From contig JAAUZE010000010.1 of assembly GCA_014804755.1 (NCBI GenBank), positions 160,185 to 224,184 on the forward strand: a DNA stretch of 64,000 bases, in the 5' to 3' direction. The stretch is from Lachnospiraceae bacterium. Lineage in GTDB: Bacteria; Bacillota; Clostridia; Lachnospirales; Lachnospiraceae. Below the pieces are notes generated by a model that worked only from the letters and a program-made list of their open reading frames with translations, did not search any database and was not told the origin of the DNA. A program made the translations under genes and the position numbers. Shown in pieces: positions 8,058 to 17,247 of the stretch (positions are counted from its first letter, which is position 1; the number at the start of each line of letters is the position of its first letter).

Positions 8058-8096
8058 AACGGGGAAAACTGATTTTTTTCAGCTTCCCCGTTTTTT
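8058..8096. terminator. bidirectional terminator between the receiver gene and tRNA-Lys
   Basis: The stem AACGGGGAA.../...TTCCCCGTT has an inner CTGA/TCAG. T runs follow it on the plus strand (TTTTTT) and on the minus strand (TTTTCGGTTTT), so it can serve both convergent transcripts. Confidence 0.8.
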
Positions 8097-8149
8097 ATGC
8101 AAGAAAAAAGCCCTAGAACCCGCATAAATGCAAGCCCTAAGACTTCCCG

Positions 8150-8222
8150 TGCACCGCCAGGGGCTCGAACCCTGGACACCCTGATTAAGAGTCAGGTGCT
8201 CTACCAACTGAGCTAGCGGTGC
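8150..8222 (-). tRNA. tRNA-Lys (anticodon CTT)
   Basis: The minus strand gives a 73-base cloverleaf: acceptor GCACCGC/GCGGTGC with discriminator A, D arm GCTC...GAGC, anticodon arm CTGA-CTCTTAA-TCAG with anticodon CTT, and T arm CCAGG GTTCGAG CCTGG. CCA is not encoded, so the 3' end must be added by the CCA enzyme, a gene for which lies at 60215. It appears to be a single-tRNA transcript. Confidence 0.97.
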
Positions 8223-8284
8223 GTCCTGTTTTCTGACAGTGGAAACTGTGCAGAGCGCTTTCTGTTATTTACAACGCAAGAGTT

Positions 8285-8313
8285 ATTATAGTATAATGCT
8301 TTTTGTTTGGCAA
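8285..8313 (-). promoter_or_regulatory. sigma-A promoter of tRNA-Lys
   Basis: On the minus strand TTGCCA, 17 bases and TATAAT are present. The expected start near 8278 leaves a 5' leader of about 55 bases to be removed by RNase P. The region from 8223 to 8394 contains no gene. Confidence 0.75.
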
Positions 8314-8394
8314 GCTTTTTTTTCAAATTTTTCAAAAAACAGGAAATAAAGGGTATTTCAGGTAGTAAAATCATGCGAAATGGAGGAAAAACGG

Positions 8395-10203
8395 ATGATA
8401 CGGGAAAGAATTAAGGCGCTGCAGGAACTGATAAGGGAGCGGGGGATCGATCAATATGTCATTCCCTCGGACGATTACCACAGCTCGGAGTATGTACATG
8501 AGTATTTTAAGTGTAGGGAGTACATGTCGGGATTTACCGGTTCGGCGGGAACCCTGATCGTGGGTAAGGACAGCGCGGGCCTGTGGACCGACGGCAGATA
8601 TTTTCTGCAGGCGGAGGAGCAGCTGAAAGGCAGCGGGATCGTGCTCTATCGCTCAGGTGAAAAAGGCGTCCCGACAATAAAGGAATACCTTACGGATGCG
8701 CTTGCGGACGGAGGCGTGCTTGGATTTGACGGGCGTGTCATCACAAAATCGTTTGTGGACAGACTGTTTGCGTCGCTGAACGAGCGCAAGCGGGGGGCGT
8801 CTGATTCGGTGACGCTCCATTACGATGAGGATTTGGTTGACAAGGTGTGGAAGGATCGCCCGGCGCTTGCTGCAGAGCCGGCGTATGAGCTGGACGTTTG
8901 TTATACCGGCGAGAGCCGTGCGGATAAGCTTGCGCGCGTCCGCGCCGAGCTTGCAAAGCGGGAAGCAGACTGCCTGATCCTAACAAGCCTGGACGACATT
9001 GCATGGCTGCTCAATATCCGGGGCGGCGACGTTGCATATAATCCGGTCGTGCGTTCCTATCTTCTATTGGAAAAGGCCGGCGGTATTTTATACATGGATC
9101 TAAAAGCATGTCCGCCGGAACTGACCGCCTCGCTGAAAAATGACAATATTGTCATTAAGGAGTATCACGCGATCTATGACGATGTACAGGCACTTGATGA
9201 CGGCGTGGTCGTACAGTGGGACGAGCAGGTTGTCAATTATGCGCTGATCCAAAAACTGAATCCGGGATGTACGGTCGTTCCTTATGAGAATCCGACGCTG
9301 CTCTTTAAGGCGTGCAAAAATCAGATCGAGGTAGAAAACATGCGCAAAGCGCATATAAAGGACGGTGTGGCGCTGTGCAAGTTCCTTTGTTGGCTGGATA
9401 AGGCGGTGCCGGAAGGAAATGTGACAGAGCTGTCAGCAGCGGAAAAGCTCGAGGCATTTCGCTGTGAGCAGGAGAATTACCGGGGACAGAGTTTTGAACC
9501 GATCATCGGCTATGGTGCGCATGGCGCGATCATTCATTACAGTGCGACAGAGGAGAGCAGTGTGACGTTAAAGCCGGAGGGCTTTGTGCTCATGGATACG
9601 GGCGGGCAGTATCTGGAGGGTACGACCGACGTGACAAGAACCGTTGCGCTCGGGGAACTGACGGATGAACAAAAGAAGCATTTTACGGCGGTCTTAAAGG
9701 GAAACCTGAATCTGGCGTCAGCGGTATTCATGGAGGGAACGACGGGCTTAAATCTTGATTTTTTGGCGAGAAAAGCATTGTGGGAGATGGGGCTTGATTA
9801 TCGTCACGGTACGGGGCATGGCGTCGGATATTTCCTAAATGTTCATGAGGGACCGAATGCGTTCCGCTTGAAAGCTGCAACAGGAAGGGAAACAAAAACG
9901 CCGTTCGTGGAAGGCATGATCACATCGGACGAACCGGGCGTGTATTTTGACGGTCAATATGGAATCCGGCTGGAAAATCTCATTGTCTGCTGCAAGGACC
10001 GTATGACGGAGTACGGACAGCTTCTGCGTCATGAATATCTGACGATGGCGCCGTTTGACTTGCGCGCGGTGGAGCCGTCGATGCTGACGGAGGAGGAAAA
10101 GGCGGCGCTGAACGCCTATCATAAGAAGATTTATGATACGATCAGCCCAATGTTAAATGAGGAAGAACAGGAATGGCTTGCGCAGGCGACGAAGGCAGTG
10201 TGA
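8395..10203 (+). CDS. Xaa-Pro aminopeptidase (M24B)
   Basis: This 602-residue cytoplasmic metallopeptidase removes N-terminal residues that precede proline. Two creatinase-like N-terminal domains (residues 1 to about 300) are followed by the pita-bread catalytic domain. The metal ligands are visible: D in LMDTGGQYLEG, D in TTDVTRT, H in HGTGHGVGYFLNVHE, E in DEPGVYFDG and E in GIRLENL. The three-domain length matches the larger eukaryote-like aminopeptidase P group common in Clostridia. ATG at 8395 is chosen because GGAGG lies 8 bases before it; the in-frame ATG at 8380 has none. It is followed by two palindromes and then tatD. Confidence 0.95.
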   Translation: MIRERIKALQELIRERGIDQYVIPSDDYHSSEYVHEYFKCREYMSGFTGSAGTLIVGKDSAGLWTDGRYFLQAEEQLKGSGIVLYRSGEKGVPTIKEYLTDALADGGVLGFDGRVITKSFVDRLFASLNERKRGASDSVTLHYDEDLVDKVWKDRPALAAEPAYELDVCYTGESRADKLARVRAELAKREADCLILTSLDDIAWLLNIRGGDVAYNPVVRSYLLLEKAGGILYMDLKACPPELTASLKNDNIVIKEYHAIYDDVQALDDGVVVQWDEQVVNYALIQKLNPGCTVVPYENPTLLFKACKNQIEVENMRKAHIKDGVALCKFLCWLDKAVPEGNVTELSAAEKLEAFRCEQENYRGQSFEPIIGYGAHGAIIHYSATEESSVTLKPEGFVLMDTGGQYLEGTTDVTRTVALGELTDEQKKHFTAVLKGNLNLASAVFMEGTTGLNLDFLARKALWEMGLDYRHGTGHGVGYFLNVHEGPNAFRLKAATGRETKTPFVEGMITSDEPGVYFDGQYGIRLENLIVCCKDRMTEYGQLLRHEYLTMAPFDLRAVEPSMLTEEEKAALNAYHKKIYDTISPMLNEEEQEWLAQATKAV

Positions 10204-10266
10204 GAAAGGTTCCGCGAAGCGGAACTTTTCTCACACCAAAGAATGCCTTGAAAAGCAGGCATTCTT
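10202..10266 (+). repeat. pair of palindromic hairpins between pepP-like gene and tatD
   Basis: Hairpin 1 (10202-10232) is GAGAAAGGTTCCGC-gaa-GCGGAACTTTTCTC. Hairpin 2 (10239-10266) is AAGAATGCCT paired with AGGCATTCTT. The first ends in a T-rich arm and could terminate transcription weakly. The second has no T run. Both share words with elements at 1371, 22055 and 56058. Confidence 0.6.
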
Positions 10267-10293
10267 CGCATGAATTTGAGAGAGGAAAAAGTA

Positions 10294-11058
10294 ATGATTT
10301 TTGACACGCATGCACATTATGATGACAGTGTGTTTGACGAAGACCGCGATGAACTGCTTCGCGGGATGGCGGGAAACGGGATCGGCACGATCGTCAATAT
10401 CGGGGCGAGTATCAAAACGAGCGCGGCAACGGTGGCGCTGACGGAGCGTTATCCTTTTTTATACGGGGCGGTGGGGGTGCATCCGTCCGAGACGAATGCC
10501 CTGTCGGAGCGCGATATGGAGCAGCTCTTAAGCGACTGCGCGCACCCGAAGATCGTGGCGGTCGGGGAGATCGGGCTGGATTATCATTATCCCGATACGA
10601 ACCGGGAGCTTCAGCAGCGCTGGTTTGTGCGTCAGCTTGAACTGGCAAGGGAAGTGCGGCTTCCGGTCGTGATTCATTCGCGGGATGCGGCGAATGATAC
10701 GATGCAGATCATGAAAGAGCAGCATTGCGAGGAGATCGGCGGCGTCGTACATTGTTTTTCTTATTCCAAGGAGCTTGCGCTGCAATATGTGGATATGGGA
10801 TTTTATATCGGCGTCGGAGGTGTGATCACATTTTCGAATGCAAAAAAGCTTGTGGAGGCGGTGAAGGCGGTTCCGCTGGAGCGTATCGTGCTGGAGACGG
10901 ACGCGCCGTATCTTTCGCCGGCACCGGAGCGCGGCAGCCGCAATCATTCGGGAAAGCTTTGGCTTGTGGCGGAGAAGCTTGCCGATCTGAAAGACGTGAC
11001 GGTACAGGAGCTGATCCGCATCACGGAGGAGAATGCCCGCAGGCTATACCGCATCTGA
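10294..11058 (+). CDS. tatD: TatD-family metal-dependent hydrolase
   Basis: This 254-residue TIM-barrel amidohydrolase-type DNase acts in the cytoplasm. Visible motifs are the N-terminal metal site FDTHAHYDD, VGEIGLDYHY, VIHSRDA, VVHCFSYS, and the ETDAPYLSP end motif. Length and motif order match the TatD/YcfH family. The ATG at 10294 follows GAGAGGAAAAA; the earlier ATG at 10270 has no ribosome site. It is directly upstream of rsmA, a very common Firmicutes arrangement. Confidence 0.95.
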   Translation: MIFDTHAHYDDSVFDEDRDELLRGMAGNGIGTIVNIGASIKTSAATVALTERYPFLYGAVGVHPSETNALSERDMEQLLSDCAHPKIVAVGEIGLDYHYPDTNRELQQRWFVRQLELAREVRLPVVIHSRDAANDTMQIMKEQHCEEIGGVVHCFSYSKELALQYVDMGFYIGVGGVITFSNAKKLVEAVKAVPLERIVLETDAPYLSPAPERGSRNHSGKLWLVAEKLADLKDVTVQELIRITEENARRLYRI

Positions 11059-11095
11059 CGTTCTTTTTTTACGGAATGGGATACTACCGCAGAAT

Positions 11096-11120
11096 GATCT
11101 GCCGCCAATGGCGGCAGATC
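11096..11120 (+). promoter_or_regulatory. perfect 11-bp hairpin ahead of rsmA
   Basis: GATCTGCCGCC, a 3-base AAT loop and the exact complement end 6 bases before the GGAGA ribosome site of rsmA. No T run follows, so it is not an intrinsic terminator. It could act as an RNase site, a translation-control hairpin or a protein operator. Confidence 0.5.
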
Positions 11121-11142
11121 CGGAAAGGAGAATGCTGCAATT

Positions 11143-12006
11143 ATGGCAGATCTTGGCGATCCGCAGAATACAATTGCGGTTTTACAGAAATATCAATTTC
11201 ATTTTCAAAAAAAATTCGGACAGAATTTTCTGATCGATAAGCGTGTGCTCGGGCGGATCATGGATGCGGCCGAAATCGGGAAAGATGACTGCGTGATCGA
11301 GGTCGGCCCGGGTATCGGAACCATGACGCAGTATCTTGCAGAGCGGGCGAGGGAGGTTGTGGCAGTCGAGATCGACAAAATGCTCATTCCGATCTTGGAG
11401 GACACGCTTTCCGCGTACGGGAATGTGACCGTGTTAAACGAGGATATTCTCAAGGTGGATATTGGCGCGCTCGTGCAGGAAAAAAATCACGGGCAGCCCG
11501 TTAAGCTTGTGGCGAATCTTCCTTACTACATTACGACGCCGATCATCATGGGGCTGCTGGAGAGCGACGTGCCGATCGAGAGCATCACGGTCATGGTGCA
11601 GAAGGAGGTTGCGGAGCGTATGCAGGCGAAGCCGGGGACAAAGGATTACGGCGCGCTCTCGCTTGCCGTGCAATATTATGCAAAGGCGGAGGTTGTCGCT
11701 AACGTGCCGCAAAATTGTTTTATCCCGCGTCCGCAGGTCGGCAGCGCAGTCATCAGGCTGACCTGTTACGAGAAGCCGCCCGTGGAGGTGAAGGATGCCG
11801 GGCGCATGTTTGCCGTAATACGCGCCGTATTCAATCAGAGGCGGAAGACGATGGTGAACAGCATTGCGAATGCAAAGGAGCTTGGCGTTTCAAAAGAGCA
11901 GGCGCTGTCCGCATTAGAGCGGATGGGAGAGAGCCAGACCGTGCGGGGAGAGACATTTTCGCTGATACAGTTTGCGCAGTTTACCGATTTTCTTTTAGAT
12001 TCGTGA
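11143..12006 (+). CDS. rsmA: 16S rRNA (adenine1518/1519-N6)-dimethyltransferase RsmA/KsgA
   Basis: This 287-residue S-adenosylmethionine-dependent methyltransferase dimethylates two adjacent adenines near the 3' end of 16S rRNA during 30S maturation. It has the FGQNFLID entry motif, the SAM loop VIEVGPGIGTMT, the acidic VEIDKM, NEDILK and the catalytic NLPYYI motif, then the typical helical C-terminus with FNQRRKTM. The start follows AAAGGAG. It lies 84 bases after tatD with a perfect hairpin in the gap. Confidence 0.97.
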   Translation: MADLGDPQNTIAVLQKYQFHFQKKFGQNFLIDKRVLGRIMDAAEIGKDDCVIEVGPGIGTMTQYLAERAREVVAVEIDKMLIPILEDTLSAYGNVTVLNEDILKVDIGALVQEKNHGQPVKLVANLPYYITTPIIMGLLESDVPIESITVMVQKEVAERMQAKPGTKDYGALSLAVQYYAKAEVVANVPQNCFIPRPQVGSAVIRLTCYEKPPVEVKDAGRMFAVIRAVFNQRRKTMVNSIANAKELGVSKEQALSALERMGESQTVRGETFSLIQFAQFTDFLLDS

Positions 12007-12015
12007 AAGTCTATT

Positions 12016-12044
12016 TTGACATTGTGGTATGCGTATGATACACT
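12016..12044 (+). promoter_or_regulatory. sigma-A promoter of the 12127-glgB operon
   Basis: TTGACA, 17 bases and TACACT lie about 80 bases upstream of the next start codon. Confidence 0.65.
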
Positions 12045-12126
12045 TAGCTAGAAAGTGTATATATAGTGGATTTTCACAGAATGACCTATTAAAAAGCACA
12101 AGCTGTAGATTTATGAGGTGGCTGCC

Positions 12127-15100
12127 TTGGATAAGTATGAATACAAGTTACGGGCGGAGGAGATCAAGGATCTGATCGCCCAAAAAGAATATGCGGAGGC
12201 AATGGCGATCGCGGATACCATTGACTGGCGCAGAGTCAAGAATATTTCCATGCTGACAGTAGTCAGCGATCTCTATAAGATCAACCGAAAATATGATGTC
12301 AGCCGCGACATGCTCCTGTTAGCGTATGACAGACATCCGGGCGGCAGGACGATCGTGTACTCCCTCTGCGAGCTGTCCATCAAGCTGGGGGAGTTCGTGC
12401 AGGCAGTTGAATATTATAAGGAATTTGTGCGCGTTGCGCCGAATGACAGCGGACGCTTTATCTTAAAGTATAAGATTTACGATGCGCAGGAGGTTTCTCT
12501 TGAGGAGCGCATTCATGTGCTGGAGGAGTTTAAGGCAGCCGATTATCGGGAGAAGTGGGGGTATGAGCTGGCGTTTCTGTATCACCGTGCAGGTTTGGAA
12601 CGTCAATGCGTGGCGGAGTGCGATGAGATCATCATCACGTTCGGCGAAGGCAAATATGTCGTAAAGGCAATGGAGCTCAAAATGCTGCATCAGCCGCTCA
12701 CGCCCGTCCAGCAGGAGATGTATGATAATCGCAATGGAAAGAAGGCTTCCGTCGCGCAGAAGAGTAAGCAGCAGCCTGCGGCAGCCCGCGGGAACGCGGC
12801 GGTGCAGCAGGCTGCTGCCGCACCGGGCGGAGAGCTGGATATTCATGTAAAGACGCTGGATATGGGGAATAAATATAATACGCTCAATATTCAGGAAGCG
12901 CTTGCGAACAGCATGAAGGAGATCATGGCGAAGGATGCGCTGGACGCGGAGGCACAGCGCAAGCAGGCGGAAGCGGAGTACAGAAGGGCGGAAGCACAGC
13001 GCAGACAGGCCGAGGAACAGAGCAGGCTGGAAGAAGAGCAGCGCAGGCAGGCGGAGGAGCAGTATAAGCTCGAAGAAGAACAACGCCGACTGGCGGAAGT
13101 GGAGATGCGGCGCAGAGCGGCGGAGGCACAGCGCCTTGCGCTGGAAAAAGAAAAGCTTGCCATTGAACGCGAGCGGCTTGCGTTAGAGCAGGAGCGTCTG
13201 GCGATGCAGGCGGCGAGCCAGAAGAGCGGAACGGATTCTGCGGAGGAGATGAAGGAGATCACATTCGGCACAGAGCAGCCGCTTGCTTTTGACCCGAATA
13301 TGGATGCGGAGAGTCTGGTGCGGGATATGGCGGAACGCGCAGCGATGACGGCGGAAAGCTACGACCACATTTTATCGATGGAAAACGACGGGCAGATCAG
13401 TTTGGTCGTACCGGAGCAGTCGCGTGTGGAAAAGCAGATCACGGGACAGCTCAGTATAGAGGAAGTGCTGAAGGAATGGGAGCGCATGAAGCGCGCGAGC
13501 GACCAGAAGAGCATGGATGACTTAAAACAGCGCGTCATGCAGCAGACAGGCGAAATGTTCACCGCGTTTGACAAAAGCGCAAAGTCGGGACTTTTAGAGG
13601 GTCTGGAGGATGAGAACAGCACCCTGTCCAATCTGCCGTTCGAACCGATCGCGCCGCCGCCGAAGCCGAAAACGGATGTAGAGATTTTTGCGGAGTCGGT
13701 GTTGGTGGACGACGGTCTGGAGGGAGAGGACCTTCCGGAAGTGGAGGAGCTTGCCGAGATTGCGGACGTCTCCGACACATCGGAATTTGAAGCATTAGAG
13801 AATCTGCCGGCGGAGGAAGAAACGGAGGATGCATGGGAGGAAGATGACCCTGCACCGGAGGAGGAGCCGGAACAGAAAAAAGAAGAAAATGCAGCCGAGC
13901 TGGATTATGTTGTCGATACCGCGATGATGGGAACCGTGATCGAAGCGTTAGAAGCGCAGGGAGTCGGCTTTGCGGGAAATATGACAGCGGACGGCGCGCG
14001 GGATGATGCTGAAAGCGGGCGGCAAGAGGAGCGTATCGCGCAGGCGGATGCAATGGCCTCCTCTGCCACGGCAGAAAATGCCGCGGCAGAGGATACTGTG
14101 CAGGCCGATGCGGATGAGCAGGAAGCTGCCGCACAGGATGATGCAGGCGCGCAAAAGGATGCAAAGCAGGATGCCGCCGTATCGGCGGATAACGAGCCGG
14201 GGGCGGAAACAAAGGAGATTCAGAGCGCGATCATTGAGGCGGAGCTGGAGGAGCGCAACGCAAAGAAAAACAGAGCGGCGCAAAGGGAGCAGGCGAAGAA
14301 TGCCGGCTTTGACACCGTGGAAATGCGGAGCGTTGCCGATAAGCTGATCGAGAATGCGGAGCGTGAGATCAAGGGAGAAAGCGAGCATTTCACGCCGTCA
14401 AGGGCGCTGACCGAGGATGAGAAAGAGCTGTTCGGCGCGTTGATCCAGACGGATCAGATGAAGAGTCAGATCGCGGCGGCGATCGACAAGATCAGTCTTG
14501 CCGCTTATACAGGCAATGTCATCATTACGGGGGAGAACGGTTCGGGCACGATGACGCTTGCCAAAAATCTGATCAAGAGCGTCCAGATTTCCGACCGGAA
14601 TTTTTCGGGCAGAGTCGCCCGTATTTCGGGAGCGGCGCTTGATAAAAAGAATATTCCCGAAACGCTTTCCAAGCTGCGGGGCGGCGCGCTGATCGTGGAA
14701 AAAGCAAACGGCATGAGCGCCGAGTCCTTAAAGAAGCTGACGCAGTACTTAGAGCAGGAGAGCGAAGGGATCATCGTCATTCTGGAAGATACGAAGATCG
14801 AAATGCACAAGTGCCTGAATAAAAATCCCGGGATCGCGGAGAATTTTAACGCGCGTATTAACATTAGCGCTATGGATAACGACGCGCTTGTTGCCTATGC
14901 GAGGGATTACGCGTACGACTTAGAATACAGTATTGACGATCTCGGCATTCTCGCGCTGTATACAAGGATTTCGGATCTGCAGACAGGGGATCACAGCGTA
15001 ACGCTCGCGGAGGTGCGCGACATCATTGATGAAGCTATCTGGAGTGCAAACCGTAAAAATCCGAAACATTTTGTTGATATTTTATCCGGAAAAAGATATG

Positions 15101-15147
15101 ATGATGAGGACATGATCATATTGCGAGAGAAAGATTTCATTTGTTAG
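12127..15147 (+). CDS. large repeat / coiled-coil / degenerate AAA+ protein
   Basis: This encodes 1006 residues. TTG at 12127 (MDKYEYKLRAEEI) is chosen because GAGGTGG precedes it; GTG at 12118 is also in frame. Residues 1 to about 205 form TPR-like helical hairpins. Residues about 270-365 are a long charged coiled coil built of repeated EEQRRQAEEQ-like units. Residues about 510-720 are an acidic, low-complexity linker. Residues about 780-1000 look like an AAA+ module, but the P-loop is GENGSGTMT (lysine replaced by threonine) and the Walker B is ALIVEKA, so ATP hydrolysis is doubtful. It is co-transcribed with glgB 12 bases downstream. A scaffold or glycogen-associated role is only inferred from that neighbour. 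Confidence 0.85.
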   Translation: MDKYEYKLRAEEIKDLIAQKEYAEAMAIADTIDWRRVKNISMLTVVSDLYKINRKYDVSRDMLLLAYDRHPGGRTIVYSLCELSIKLGEFVQAVEYYKEFVRVAPNDSGRFILKYKIYDAQEVSLEERIHVLEEFKAADYREKWGYELAFLYHRAGLERQCVAECDEIIITFGEGKYVVKAMELKMLHQPLTPVQQEMYDNRNGKKASVAQKSKQQPAAARGNAAVQQAAAAPGGELDIHVKTLDMGNKYNTLNIQEALANSMKEIMAKDALDAEAQRKQAEAEYRRAEAQRRQAEEQSRLEEEQRRQAEEQYKLEEEQRRLAEVEMRRRAAEAQRLALEKEKLAIERERLALEQERLAMQAASQKSGTDSAEEMKEITFGTEQPLAFDPNMDAESLVRDMAERAAMTAESYDHILSMENDGQISLVVPEQSRVEKQITGQLSIEEVLKEWERMKRASDQKSMDDLKQRVMQQTGEMFTAFDKSAKSGLLEGLEDENSTLSNLPFEPIAPPPKPKTDVEIFAESVLVDDGLEGEDLPEVEELAEIADVSDTSEFEALENLPAEEETEDAWEEDDPAPEEEPEQKKEENAAELDYVVDTAMMGTVIEALEAQGVGFAGNMTADGARDDAESGRQEERIAQADAMASSATAENAAAEDTVQADADEQEAAAQDDAGAQKDAKQDAAVSADNEPGAETKEIQSAIIEAELEERNAKKNRAAQREQAKNAGFDTVEMRSVADKLIENAEREIKGESEHFTPSRALTEDEKELFGALIQTDQMKSQIAAAIDKISLAAYTGNVIITGENGSGTMTLAKNLIKSVQISDRNFSGRVARISGAALDKKNIPETLSKLRGGALIVEKANGMSAESLKKLTQYLEQESEGIIVILEDTKIEMHKCLNKNPGIAENFNARINISAMDNDALVAYARDYAYDLEYSIDDLGILALYTRISDLQTGDHSVTLAEVRDIIDEAIWSANRKNPKHFVDILSGKRYDDEDMIILREKDFIC

Positions 15148-15159
15148 GGGGGATTTTGT

Positions 15160-17136
15160 ATGGCAGAAAAAAAATCGACTGCCGCAAAGAACGCGGGTGC
15201 ATCCGAAAAAAACGTGCGGGACATGCTGCAGCAGGCGGATGTGGACAGTGTATTTATTTCCGATGCGGACATGTTTGTATTCGGGCAGGGGACACACTAT
15301 GATATTTACAAGAAGCTTGGCGCACATCCATGCGTAAAGGACGGAAAAACAGGCGTATTTTTCGGCGTGTGGGCGCCCCATGCGGCGAGTGTGCATGTCT
15401 TCGGAAGCTTTAACGGATGGAATGAAGACGCATACTGCATGGAGCGGCTTGGCGACATTGGTATTTATGCGTTATTCGTTCCGGAGGCAAAGGTGGGGGA
15501 TATGTATAAGTTCCTCATTTATACGCATGACGGAAGAAAGCTTTACAAAGCGGATCCCTATGCAAACCATGCGGAGTTAAGACCGGGTACGGCGTCGGTG
15601 ATCGCCGATCTTACCAAGTTCAAATGGACGGACGGCGCATGGATGGAGGAGCGTGCGCAGAAAGATTATTACAAAGAGCCGATGGCGGTTTATGAGTGCC
15701 ATATCGGTTCCTTTATGAAGCATCCGGACGGGACGCCCGACGGTTTTTACAATTATCGTGAATTTACCGACCGCATTGTGGATTATCTCAAAGAAATGAA
15801 ATATACGCATGTGGAGCTGATGGGAATTGCGGAGCATCCGTTCGACGGTTCATGGGGCTATCAGGTGACGGGGTATTATGCGCCGACCGCCCGTTACGGG
15901 ACGCCGGAGGATTTCCAATATCTGATCAATACTCTGCACCGCAATAAGATCGGCGTAATTCTGGACTGGGTTCCCGCGCATTTCCCGAAGGACGCGCACG
16001 GATTGGCGGATTTTGACGGACAGGCGCTCTATGAGCATCCCGATCCGCGTATGGGGGAGCATCCTGACTGGGGAACCAAAATCTTTAATTATGCGCAAAA
16101 TGAGGTGCGCAATTTCCTGATCGCGAACGCGTTGTTCTGGATCAAAGAATTTCATGTGGACGGTCTGCGTGTGGATGCGGTTGCTTCCATGCTGTATTTG
16201 GATTACGGCAAGAGCAGCGGCAACTGGGTGCCGAATCGGTACGGCGGTCATGAGAATCTGGATGCGATCGAATTTTTCAAGCATCTCAATTCCGTTGTCA
16301 AGGGCTTAAACAACGGTGCGATCACGATCGCGGAGGAATCTACGGCATGGCCGAAGGTGACGGCGGCGCCGGAGGACGACGGACTTGGCTTTACGTTTAA
16401 GTGGAACATGGGCTGGATGCATGATTTTTGCGACTATATGAAGCTCGATCCTCTTTTCCGCAAAAATAATCATCATAAAATGACGTTTGCGATGAGCTAT
16501 AACAGCTCGGAGAAATACATCCTGCCTCTTTCGCATGACGAGGTCGTTCATCTGAAATGCTCCATGGTAAACAAGATGCCGGGCTATCAGGTTGACAAAT
16601 ATGCAAATCTCCGCGTCGGTTATTCCTATATGTTCGGGCATGCGGGAAAGAAGCTGCTCTTTATGGGACAGGAATTTGCGCAGGAGCGCGAGTGGAGTGA
16701 GGCGAGAGAGCTTGACTGGTACCTGCTTGAGAATCCGTTAAATAAGGGCATGCAGGAGTATATGAAGGAGCTTTTGAAGCTGTATCGGAAGTATCCCTGC
16801 TTATATGAGATCGATCACGACTGGACCGGATTTGAGTGGATCAATGCCAATGACGGTGACAGGAGCATTTACAGCTTTTTCAGAAAAAGCAGCACGGAAA
16901 AGAACCGCCTGCTGTTCGTGCTGAACATGACGCCTATGCGGCGTGAGGATTTCCGCATCGGCGTGCCACAAAAGAAAAAATATAAGCTGCTCTTAAACAG
17001 TGATGATACGCGTTTTGGCGGAAACGGCGCAGTGATACCGGCAGAGATCAAGGCGGAGGCGATACCTTGTGACAGCAGGGATTATTCGATCGCATTTTCG
17101 CTTCCCCCATATGGTGCGGCAATCTTTGTTTTTTAG
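15160..17136 (+). CDS. glgB: 1,4-alpha-glucan branching enzyme
   Basis: This 658-residue GH13 enzyme makes alpha-1,6 branches in glycogen. An N-terminal CBM48-like sandwich (about 65-160, VWAPHAASVHVFGSFNGW) is followed by the TIM barrel with the four GH13 regions: DWVPAHF, GLRVDAVASMLYLDYG (nucleophile D), TIAEEST (acid/base E) and LSHDEVVH, then a C-terminal beta domain. A 40-residue N-terminal extension rich in K and A precedes the family core. The start follows a GGGGGG run. No other glycogen gene is nearby. Its partner upstream is the 1006-residue protein. Confidence 0.96.
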   Translation: MAEKKSTAAKNAGASEKNVRDMLQQADVDSVFISDADMFVFGQGTHYDIYKKLGAHPCVKDGKTGVFFGVWAPHAASVHVFGSFNGWNEDAYCMERLGDIGIYALFVPEAKVGDMYKFLIYTHDGRKLYKADPYANHAELRPGTASVIADLTKFKWTDGAWMEERAQKDYYKEPMAVYECHIGSFMKHPDGTPDGFYNYREFTDRIVDYLKEMKYTHVELMGIAEHPFDGSWGYQVTGYYAPTARYGTPEDFQYLINTLHRNKIGVILDWVPAHFPKDAHGLADFDGQALYEHPDPRMGEHPDWGTKIFNYAQNEVRNFLIANALFWIKEFHVDGLRVDAVASMLYLDYGKSSGNWVPNRYGGHENLDAIEFFKHLNSVVKGLNNGAITIAEESTAWPKVTAAPEDDGLGFTFKWNMGWMHDFCDYMKLDPLFRKNNHHKMTFAMSYNSSEKYILPLSHDEVVHLKCSMVNKMPGYQVDKYANLRVGYSYMFGHAGKKLLFMGQEFAQEREWSEARELDWYLLENPLNKGMQEYMKELLKLYRKYPCLYEIDHDWTGFEWINANDGDRSIYSFFRKSSTEKNRLLFVLNMTPMRREDFRIGVPQKKKYKLLLNSDDTRFGGNGAVIPAEIKAEAIPCDSRDYSIAFSLPPYGAAIFVF

Positions 17137-17164
17137 GTAAATTTACAAAATGTCGGCCGCAGGG

Positions 17165-17192
17165 TAAAGAAATAATCAGAATAAACCGAAAT
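17165..17192 (+). promoter_or_regulatory. possible sigma-28 (SigD) flagellar promoter
   Basis: TAAA, a 16-base spacer and ACCGAAAT resemble the SigD consensus (TAAA, N15, GCCGATAA) at 6 of 8 positions in the -10. It would drive the flagellar island. It touches the glgB terminator, so the call is tentative. Confidence 0.3.
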
Positions 17193-17228
17193 AAAAGGTG
17201 AACGTAAGGATGCGTTCACCTTTTATTA
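17193..17228 (+). terminator. terminator of the glgB transcript
   Basis: A perfect 12-bp stem (AAAAGGTGAACG with CGTTCACCTTTT) has an 8-base loop and is followed by ATTAAATT. Confidence 0.75.
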
Positions 17229-17247
17229 AATTGGAGACGGAGTGGCT

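Noticed and set aside
12463..14388. Long minus-strand open frames opposite the 1006-residue protein gene
   Set aside because: They are shadows of a GC-rich, repetitive plus-strand gene: their translations are rich in P, R, S and H without motifs, and they have no ribosome sites.
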